Assembly: GCA_964030475.1 (NCBI GenBank)
Contig: CAXIPT010000001.1
Coordinates: forward strand, 19,750,516-19,814,515
DNA length: 64,000 nt
Direction: 5' to 3'
Origin: Tethya wilhelma
Taxonomy: Eukaryota; Porifera; Demospongiae; Tethyida; Tethyidae
Positions 33,494 to 43,300 of this stretch are shown piece by piece. A model generated the notes under the pieces. It saw nothing but the letters and a program-made list of their open reading frames with translations. It did no database searches and was not told the DNA's origin. Both the position numbers and the translations under genes were made by a program. Position 1 is the first letter of the stretch. Each line of letters starts with the position of its first letter.

Positions 33494-34395
33494 TGTTTAT
33501 TATAACCAAGCCAGTGTGTGAACTTTGCTTTCATTTCTGAATATTCTGATTCCTCTCTTGTCCCATGTCAATATTATAAGTTGAAAGTTTCTTGTTTATC
33601 GCAGCTACTTGGCTAGGAATACCCATAAACTGCTGCACTACACGGTTTCAGAATGCTTCCTGGGAAACAAAGCTAGCAAAGTTCTTGTTTGCATACAGAA
33701 CAACTCCACATCGCTATAGACAAACAATTTTTAGCAAACAATAATGATAATATTAATTGTATATACTTTGTTTTGCTTCCAACTACTTGTACTTTTTTTT
33801 TTCACTATTTCTTATTTTCTTATATAAGTTCCCAGTACAATCACTGCATGGAACAATCTACTGCACAAATTAATTGCTTCTACCACTTCTGGCGTCACTC
33901 CAGTCCATAGGTTTTGTGAAAGGTGTGACAATATAAAGACTAGTTAATGAATGGCAAAAAAATGCTTCAGATCAAGATTTGAGTGAGAATAACAGCTAAT
34001 AGCTACATCATAATGTGAAGAAATGATGTCTTTTTAAATATATAGTTACTGGAAATCTAAGGATCGGACAACACCAGAACAAATTGTTTCAGATGGTCTA
34101 ACAGCTAACAACATCATAGTGCACGTGAAAAATGATGTAAAAGGTGCTTGCACCAAAAACGTTTTGATATAAACTTTAAAGACTACTTACAAAATTCATA
34201 AACAGTTAACAATCACATGCATGTGCATTATACATAGAATTTCAGCACTATTTTCAACTTTTATGCAAGTTTAGCACAATGACACAACCACGTAGGCATA
34301 ATACTACGGCATTAGCTTGTTTTACTACATAAACAAAAACATTGACAATAATTAATGGTTCGTAAAAAAAAAAGCAAAAAAAAAAAGCTGTTAAC

Positions 34396-35259
34396 TTAAC
34401 TGGCCAAAAACAGTATCATCCGACTGGCAACATCCTTCCCAACAAACCTCACATATTCTCTCACTTTATCCTCGTGGTCACCTCCAAAGACCATCTTACA
34501 CAAAGCGTACGTCAAGAGATTTCGTTGGACCATCACGACAGCACCTTCCATCGCCTCTTCAACATCCTCTTCTTCAACAGCCTCTTCGTAAAATTTCGAA
34601 AACTTACTCACGTCAATTTTCGGACGACATCTTTCGATCGGGACGTATCTATAGGTGACCGGACACAGAAGAAACGAAGGAGTGTACTGTCCCTTGTATC
34701 GCATCTTTTGACAACTGTGCACATAGTACCCCATATAGTAGTATATGAAGGTATCGGGAGCGCTCAGGTGAAGTTTTCGCGTAAGCTCGAGCTCACGAAG
34801 CGCTGAGTAGACGCCAAGAGAGAGGAAATTGTAGTCGGGATCATAAAATACGTACACGGAAGAGAGACATTTTGGTAGTATGTCCACAACGCCAACCGCT
34901 ACCAGTTTACCATCAATTCTGTAATGCTGGTGATACGAACCATAGTCATACGACCAACCTGTAGCGCCGGGTTTTCGCATGAGCGGTGAATCGCAGAGAA
35001 ACCTATTGTACATTTTCTCGTCGCATTCGTCTTTGGTGTCACCGTGAATAGCCATCTGGTATTTCTGGAAGAGTATAAAGGTCTCTTCGTAAGTGTCTTT
35101 AAACTGTTGAGAGGGAGGACTCGAACGAATGAGAGATATTTCCAGTTGTCGCTGAGGAAAGTGGGATCTGTCATCTTTGGTACCAGTGGCGGGGGGAGGG
35201 AGGAACATTTCGAGGGGTTTTCTTCCATCAGGACCAATTTTGAGAAAGCCAGGAATTTG
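34396..35259 (-). CDS. ATE1: Arginyl-tRNA--protein transferase 1, C-terminal part
   Basis: Transfers Arg from Arg-tRNA to protein N termini in the Arg/N-degron pathway. The open frame runs from the N join at 35260 to the stop at 34396, about 287 residues. Family landmarks are YKKYQM-type FQKYQMAIHGD, a Gly-rich YDYGSYHQHYRIDGKLVAVGVVDILP, SSVYVFYDPDYNFLSLGVYSALRE, IYYYMGYYVHSCQKMRYKGQY and LLCP(V)TY, all typical of the C-terminal ATE half with its GNAT-like fold. The N-terminal Cys-containing half is missing because the scaffold switches to part of the unrelated gene OvoA at 35260. No introns are seen in this part. The tail contains an acidic EEEDVEEAMEG stretch. Confidence 0.9.
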   Translation of the reverse strand, partial: QIPGFLKIGPDGRKPLEMFLPPPATGTKDDRSHFPQRQLEISLIRSSPPSQQFKDTYEETFILFQKYQMAIHGDTKDECDEKMYNRFLCDSPLMRKPGATGWSYDYGSYHQHYRIDGKLVAVGVVDILPKCLSSVYVFYDPDYNFLSLGVYSALRELELTRKLHLSAPDTFIYYYMGYYVHSCQKMRYKGQYTPSFLLCPVTYRYVPIERCRPKIDVSKFSKFYEEAVEEEDVEEAMEGAVVMVQRNLLTYALCKMVFGGDHEDKVREYVRFVGKDVASRMILFLAS

Positions 35260-35263
35260 NTAC

Positions 35264-37367
35264 GGTGATCATGGTATGTCTTCCGTCGAAACAAGGGCTA
35301 GAAAAATCGTCGTAGAGGAAGTGTGTTTTGAATCCCGGGAGCCCGTTGAAGTGGTCCTCAACCCACTCCCACACGTTGCCATAGAGATCGTAGAAGCCCA
35401 TGGGAGAGGGAGGAAACATGTTGACTGGCTGCATTGTGTGCATGTGTGTATGTTTGTTTGCTATTGCCTAGCAACTAAAGTTTTATAGGCCAATTGCTGG
35501 TTACTGGATGGGTGGAGGTGACAATAGAGTAGCTAGGGGTCACTGGGGGTCAATGGCAAACAAAATACAGTGTAAATTGTTGCATGCACTTAAGTGTGTG
35601 GCACTCGACTATGCATCAAGTGCTGCTATTGCCTAGCAACCAATGTTTTGTCAATGGCAAATAAACTATATAGTTTCATGCCCTTAAGTATGCAGCAAGG
35701 GTCATGCAATTAACCACCATATTTGTAGAAACTAGTGTGGGTTTCACAATCCCATTTCAGAGTCACCACACCATCATACATGCTTATACAGTTCTAGCAA
35801 GTTCTCAGAATGAAATTCTTTACACTCAGCAAACAAGCTAGCCATTTTGGGAATACAAGCATTCATGCACACAAAATTTTATTTTGGGAAAATATTCGAC
35901 ACCATTAATGTAGGTATGTATATATGTATGTATGTATGTAAGCATTATCTTAAAAGCATGAACATTGCACACATAGCTACATAATTATACAACACAATCA
36001 CATTTACACTATTAAAACAGCCCCCATGTGTATTACTATATATCCACAGTAATGCTATCTCTGTTTCCAGGCTCTTTGACATACACACAAATTCTTTTAT
36101 TCAAAGAGCACGGGCGAAATTATGCTCTAGGCCTTGCTGGTAACAAAACTAAAAGCCACGATGTACTTACAAAGTTTCAGAAAACCTACATACGTACGTA
36201 CCGTGGATGAGCCATACTTGAAGTTGATATTGGCAGGATAGTCTTGGGAGTAGATGGGGTCACAACTGATATTGGAGGAAGGAGGCTGTACGTAACGATC
36301 AAAAAGAAAATGCAAATCACTGAGTTTTCTTTGTAGGTTTATTTTAAAAGTTATTTATCCAGCCTATAGCTGGATACAATCAGTTTTTAAAATCGTTGAT
36401 TTTGTACCAACGTCAACCGACTTACAGGGTCACCTCTCATGCGATGGTGTTCCGCTTCAGTGGGCATTCGGTAGCCCGGTCCTTTCCACGCACAGAAGGC
36501 TTTTGCCTCGTGATAGTTGACGTCCACTGGCCAATCCCACGGCATGTCAATGATATCATAGATGGCACGATATCTAGAGAGAGAAGATTGTCAAATTTAA
36601 AATTTACAAATTTGAGAGAAATGATCTTCTGGATATAATAATTATAGTATATTCAATCTCAGTGATAGTGAGGGCCTTGAAAAGGAATGCCCACTAGAAG
36701 CATGATGATCGAAAGAGGAACACATAATAGTGTAAGCTCATTGTGAAGACCTCTTCCTTGTACTATCTCTTGCATTTTGTATTTTGACGACCTTTACTGA
36801 GCAGCTAGGGGGTGATTTAAATGAAGGACACTAGTAAAGATTTATCAAAGAGAATTAATTTTATGTAAAGACAAATTTCAAGCCTCCAATGAATGATAAA
36901 GAGAAGCAACTGAAAGAATCATTTGAAGAGAAGTCTGTAGAACAACAGGAAGGCCTTGAAATTAGGAAAATAAATCAGGGCAAATCTAATACTGTATATA
37001 GTAATATAATTATATTATTATAGTATTACATGTATATACAACATACCACGGTTTGTCCAAACAGGGCATGCATGTGAAAGTGGTTCTTTGTTTACTATCA
37101 CTATCAACCATTCATTTGGTACTACATCTTATCATGCATGCATTCAGCCAGTATATTGTACACATGCAAAACAAACATTCCCTAAGCTTACTTGTACATG
37201 ACTCCATTGTGTGCACTGGCTCCATTTCTTGTGTTGGTGCTGTGGCCATTCATTTGACCTGCGCAGTGTGAGTAGGTGGCTAGGTCACTACCACAACCAG
37301 ACTTGCATTCATTGGCACACACCCAGAAGGATGGATGTCTAGCAGCTCTGAATTCAACCCATTTCCA

Positions 37368-37412
<45 letters not shown>

Positions 37413-37575
37413 AGTGATTAAGTGATAAAGTATTTTGTTAAAATTATTTCATTGAATATTCAATTCACCGTGTTCTTCCTCTGGATTGTGCCCACTGCAT
37501 GAAATGCTCACAGAGATATTCAACACGAGCAACTCGATTCTACATGCAACTCGATCCTCACAGATTGCCTTATGC
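35264..37575 (-). CDS. OvoA: OvoA (5-histidylcysteine sulfoxide synthase), middle part, reversed
   Basis: First enzyme of ovothiol synthesis: iron-dependent C-S bond formation between His and Cys. Exons in coding order 37575-37469, 37369-37192, 36573-36426, 36285-36202 and 35428-35264 are in phase. They encode the FGE-sulfatase-like part: YRAIYDIIDMPWDWPVDVNY, YRMPTEAEHHRMRGDP, PVNMFPPSPMGFYDLYGNVW, EWVEDHFNGLPGFKTH and DFSSPCFDGRHTMIT. The last exon ends with the donor GTA directly at the N at 35260. The next expected residues, GGSWISTGDEASRF, are found at 37951 on the opposite strand. The N-terminal DinB-like part with the iron ligands is not in the window. The opposed halves cannot make one transcript as assembled. 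Confidence 0.88.
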
Positions 37576-37772
37576 CTAAAAAAATATATATTTCTCTCTC
37601 TCTTTCTCTTTCTTTGTAATGCTTTATAATATTGTATGTATGCCTATAATCCCTTGGGCCTATCTGTCCTCTACTGTATTGCAATGGTAAGCAAAGCAAA
37701 GTATACTTATAATATGAATGCATATCACCTGACCTGTAAGAGTAACTCAATAGGCTTGGGTTTCTTGTTCTT

Positions 37773-37876
37773 GGTGAGAAAATTTAATTATTAAAGTTTG
37801 GCAAATTGGTGAAATTCATTTTGTACATATAAAACTTGAGCAATTTGCCAAATTTTAGACGATTAATTTTCTCACT
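37773..37876. repeat. AT-rich hairpin between the two opposed OvoA pieces
   Basis: GTGAGAAAATTTAATTATTA with TTTGGCAAATTG on the left is inverted on the right (CAATTTGCCAAA, then TTAATTTTCTCAC). It lies between the last exon of the reversed OvoA piece and the first exon of the forward piece, so it is the probable place where the sequence turns round. Confidence 0.6.
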
Positions 37877-37950
37877 AGACTTCATTGGTACACTGTCATC
37901 CATTTCTAGCATTAATGCCCATTTTCTATCATAATTACTACCTAATAAAG

Positions 37951-38520
37951 GGTGGCTCCTGGATATCTACCGGTGATGAGGCATCGCGGTTTGCTCGCTT
38001 CTCCTTCCGAAGACATTTCTTCCAACACCTCGGGTTCAGGATGGTACGCTCCTCCAACCCCACCCCTGTCCGTCTCTGCTCAGCCGAAGTCTTTGTCCTT
38101 GGAGCTGGCGTTGCTGGTGAGGAAAAAGAGAAAAGAAAAATTATTTTTGTTGTATTTTTTCCTACTTTCCTTCTAAAATTAACCCCATTAAAACACACAA
38201 TTAAGTGCTATTTTCTTCCCAGCAAAATGTTTATAATGTAATCTATTAAACAATTTGCAGTGAAAATTATTTAACCCCATTGCTTCTGTGATTTGTTTAT
38301 TAGATAACCCCATCATAACTCCGGGAGTGGAGAAGCAGAAGGCTTGTGTGTGTTCGACCAACAAACAGTTTGAGTATGAATCGGTCGACAAACTGGAGGC
38401 AATGCTGAAACAACAATATGATAATGTGAGTGTTACCACCATCACACTATCACCCCTCACACTATCACCCTATCACAGCCTCACATCCTCACCCTATCAC
38501 AGCCTCACACCCTCACCCTA

Positions 38521-38572
<52 letters not shown>

Positions 38573-40029
38573 GGGATTCTCCCACAACCCTCCCCTCATT
38601 CAGTTCACAGAGAAGGTGGTGAGTGATCTGAACATCAAGAGATCAAATGCCATCAACTTTGGTTGTGGAACTGGTCTACACACATTCCTGCTCACCAGGT
38701 CCTTTCAAAATGTGAGCCAGAACTCAGTGAGCTTCAGCTAATAGTTTACCTCAGTATATAGAGGCAATGGGAGCTTCTAAATTTCAATTTAAAATAATAT
38801 ACTTTAAATCTGGGATAGAAATTTTTTCATGTTTTATCATTCTTTGCGAATTTAAGTTGTGAAAGACTCAGGAGCACACACATAGGAATGGGTCGCTAAT
38901 ATACTGTATTTTAAAGGGGTTTTTTTGTCATTTCATGCACACTACATCTTAGGTTATTGGTGTGGACTACAGTGGTCGTTTCCTTGACGCTGCCATCTCC
39001 CTGCAGCGTGGAAGTGATGGTGAGCCTGGTGTGCGTTACTTGGGAGAGAATGGAGAGACCAAGACAGCAACTCTGCCTGAGGGTGTCGATGTAAACCGTG
39101 TTGTCTTCAAACAGGTTTGTATGGCATTGCAAGGTCACAATTGGAATGTACAAGAGTGACAAATTGACACACACAGCTGCTACTTATAGTAACTGCATGT
39201 GGCAACTTTGTGCATCCATGGTCATTAGGTTTCTATGAAAAGGACACAATTAGAACATAGCTTTATGGAACTTAACAAAAATTAATTTATTATGGCAGCT
39301 ACTGAATTGTGATACCTCAGCTGGGCAATTTTTTGTTGTTTTTATTATTTTTATGATCCAATGATTAGCTATTTGGATCACTAATGCTTTCCTTTGTGTA
39401 TACAGATGACGTGGGTGCCGAATGAGATCGAAGGCTTTGATCTTGTCCTCTTTGAGTTCTTGGACAGGCTGGCTGAACCAAAGGGCTGGCTGCGTAAACT
39501 GTGGGAGTGTGTGACGCCCAAGGGAGTGGTTGTGATCTCGGCCACAAAGGACTGGTGCAGGGAGAAGATTGAGGAGTGCATTGGAAAATGGTTAGTTGTG
39601 AGGTGCTGACTTGAATCATTCAACCTGCGTGACTGTTGAATATGAAAGACATGGTGACCTAGCTATCCTTTCTTACTGTGACAATTTCAAGTTGTTGGCA
39701 GAATCTTTGCATGCATTTGCTGATAAACTTGTCAGCACAAAGGTGCATGTGATCAAATCCAATAGGAAGCTATTGTGGTCGCATGATTGGAATGCAATTT
39801 GGGCATTGAATTGACACCCACAATGTCACTCCCATATACATGTATCTACCTTCTTTGGATCGTGCCTATGTACTACTATAGCTAGCTAACTATAATATCA
39901 CTAGCATGATTGTATATATGGCTGTACTTTACACTCGAATCATTTTTCAATTTCTCTTTCAGGTTCAACTTCAAGCAATCTTCTGTTGTGGGTGGACAGA
40001 CTGTCACAGTGTGGCAGAACAAGTTCTGA
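37951..40029 (+). CDS. OvoA: OvoA, C-terminal part with methyltransferase domain
   Basis: Exons 37951-38116, 38304-38425, 38574-38711, 38953-39114, 39406-39590 and 39963-40029 join to 279 residues ending at TGA. The first exon completes the sulfoxide synthase domain (GGSWISTGDEASRFARFSFR, then RHFFQHLGFRMV). The others encode the S-adenosylmethionine-dependent methyltransferase that makes ovothiol A from its thiol precursor: NFGCGTGLHTFLL (motif I), VIGVDYSGRFLDAA, FDLVLFEFLDRLAEP and KGVVVISATKDW. It continues exactly from the residue where the reversed piece ends (…GRHTMIT / GGSW), so the two are one gene. The exon at 38574 follows a (CA)n tract. It converges on the beta-helix gene 317 bp downstream. 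Confidence 0.9.
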
Positions 40030-40346
40030 ACTACCAAGCTAATTGATTTTTGGTGATTCATAGCTTATAATAAGAATTATAATTATTGCATCATAAAATT
40101 ATAATTTTCAGTTGCTGTAAATGTAATATCTTTTAACTCAAATGACAACACTAGCAAACATTGGAACTTAATTTAGTGTACAAATTCATAATGTATAATT
40201 ACAATAGACTACAAATTTTGTGCCGTAAAACCCAATTTAAGTTTGAATTGACAAAAATTTTGAAACAAAGTAAAAAAATATATTATATCAGTCATAATAA
40301 CTATTATGTGGCTAGAACTGGCCAACAAAATAAATTATTAATTTAT

Positions 40347-43300
40347 TTAGTCGTGTAGCAGCAGAGGAGCAGATTCATTCTCATCATCTTCTAACTTTGA
40401 TTCAACAATCATTGGTGGCTGGAAGATATCACATCCAGAGGACAAGCTAGGCAATTCGATTTCAACAGGTGAGGCGTTTGTGTGATGGAGCAGTGGCTGG
40501 CAAAGGAGAAGAGAATTTGGAAGGGGAACAGAAGAGGATATTACTTTTCTTTCAATCTTGTGCTGAACTGTTCCTTTCACTTCATTGCTGGTTGGTTTTC
40601 TATCACAATTTGCAGCTTCTATAGTGTTCTTATTTGCTTCGATATCCACTTGAACCGGGTTATTGCCATGTACTAAGTCTTGCACACCATTGTATTCATC
40701 GGTGATGATCGACTCATCACGACAAGTATCAACAGGCTCTGGTAGACCGTCAAATTCAGTCACACTAACTAGTTCCTCATTAGCAATCACAACATCTAGA
40801 TCTGGTGGAGTCATTGTTAGTGCTTGACGCTGGCTTGGGATCCTGCCAATGTAAAATTTGTCACAAATCTTTTGGACTAAACGATCGAGAACAAACTGAT
40901 ACATGTGGTACAAGAGGATGCCAAGAAACATAACAAAAGCAATTCCAATTGAAGTGTAAGTGACCCAATTCTGGCTCTCTTCACTCTCTGTGATAAAAAA
41001 GGTGATGATAGTCAAACCAGCAAGGTTTAAGAGGGAGACAGTCTCGATCAGCTCAATGAATCTTTGCTTGTGTATTTTAGACTTCTTCTCAATGGTGCGT
41101 TGAAACACAAAAAGAAATAAAGTTGTGATTGCTATGCTGAAAAGATTGATGCGAGGGTTTCCGAGAACATTGACAGCTGAAACAAGATACAAGACAACAC
41201 GAACCAACAAAAGCAGCCCAATCCAATAACGATGGTCTTTGTTGTAAGGATTGTGATAAGCATCAATGAAAGCAATGACTTTAGTGTTCCCAATGATCCA
41301 TTTCAAAGGTCCTCTGTTTGGACAATGAACAAGCCACTGCCAAGCAAAGAGTATGAAAGTGTAGATGAAACCAACAAGACCTACAACAACAGCTGTGATG
41401 AAGAGAGGGATATGCTTTCCACTGAGGTATGGGATGTTAGCATCAATCAGCCAGACCACTTCATGTGAACCATCAGAGTACTGGAGAGTTGTAAAAGACA
41501 GTGAAGCAATGATTGTACGAAGGAGCTTTGTGTAGGAGAGTAGAATGAGAGTAGCTAGTGTTTGTATTGGGTACTTTCCTACAGTAAAGATCATTGCAAA
41601 CTTTGTAGACCGTTCGCTAATGATGATAATAGCAGCAACCAATGAAATGACATAGAATGGAAAAGCAAACTGGAGCCAAGTTTTAACATAGCCATCCATT
41701 CCATCAAAAAAGCAGGTCTCAAATCCAAAGTCTAGGTTGACCCATGCTATGAAAACAGTGAATAGTTTTGTTTGGTCTTGTGGAAAGAAAATGGCACGGT
41801 TTGCAGCAAAGATATTGGCATAAAATATTAAACCATTGATTGTTCCAACAGCAACTGTGAGGTTAAGCTTAAGAAGGAAGGCAACTAGTGCTATTCCAGC
41901 TATGGCAAAGCCAATGAGCATTACTAGCCAGTTGTTAGAGCATGGAATGCATAGTGAACTGCCAAGAGAGAGACTGAGTCCATCCTGACAAGATCCACAG
42001 AGCTTTCCTGATCGATTGTATGCACATAGTTCATCATTGAATCTTAAATTGATGAAAACTTGTTTAGTTGGTGGATGGCAGTAGTCAAAAGGACAATATT
42101 TGTGTAAAATATAACCATTGTGGTCAGTGGTATTCGCATAAGTAAACCAGACATTGTCTTTTCTTTGAACAGTTTCCTTTTGAATGGAACAATTTGATAC
42201 ATATTCTGGATAGAGTATGGGGTCACATTTACAGTGTAGGTCAATGTCTTTGAAACCAATAGGACAAGCTTCAAAAAGCACCACTATACTGCTCTTGGAT
42301 ATTCCTGCATTCATGCATGGACCATCGGCATAAATGTGAATCTTCTCGGAATTGTTTGGAGAGAGAATGCTGTAGGACAAGTCAGTGCAACTTTCGTAGT
42401 TAGTCAGTTGAACTGACTGTCCTTCTCCAAGCTTTCCTTCTGTTGAAACGTAGGCATGTATTCTGCTGTTTGCTATTGTGTTGTTGATGTGATCGACTGC
42501 AACAAGTGAAACAGAAAATGTTTCTCCCTTTCTGACATGTATTGGTTGAGGATGGTAACTGCAGTCTTGTTGGTTGTCTGTACAGAAACAAACACGAACA
42601 GCATCAGACGATATCATTTTGGTTGAGTTGAAATCTTGCATATCAAGATCAGTAATGTTGGTTATATAAGCTATGGCATTTACTGAACTTTGATTGATTG
42701 TTTTTTTCACTTGAAATAATTCAGAAAGTGTACTTAATCCACACCTGTCTATTAGACCACCATAAATGGCATTTCCAGCCACTTGAGCAAAATTGTCCAT
42801 GAAGTAAGTGTTTACTGTGTTAAAATACAGAATATCCTTTTTACCTACTTCTCTATACTGAGCAAGATTTTGAATAAAACATTCATTGGATGCAGTAGTC
42901 TTATCACTGAAAGGAGTGGCGTAGCAAATAGCAGAGTTTGTGTCATCATCAAAGTACACAGCCCCTCCATAATCAACAGAGTTATTGGATAAATATAGTG
43001 TAGTCCATGATGATCTTGATACATTGCAGGCTCTATAATATTTTGTTATTAAATTTTTATGATGTGGAGTTTGGCATTCAGTGAATGCTGCCTTTATTAA
43101 GTAGATTTTAGCACTTCCTTCTAGACAGATTCCCCCTCCTCTCTCAGCATGATTGCTAATGAAGTTAGTATGAGATCCACTTGATAACTTTGTAATTGAA
43201 CTGATGGCATGAATGCCTCCACCTCTATCGGTTGCAGTGTTTCCGTGAATTGTAATGTTTTTCACAAAGTTCAGTTCACTTTGATAGGCATAGATACCTC

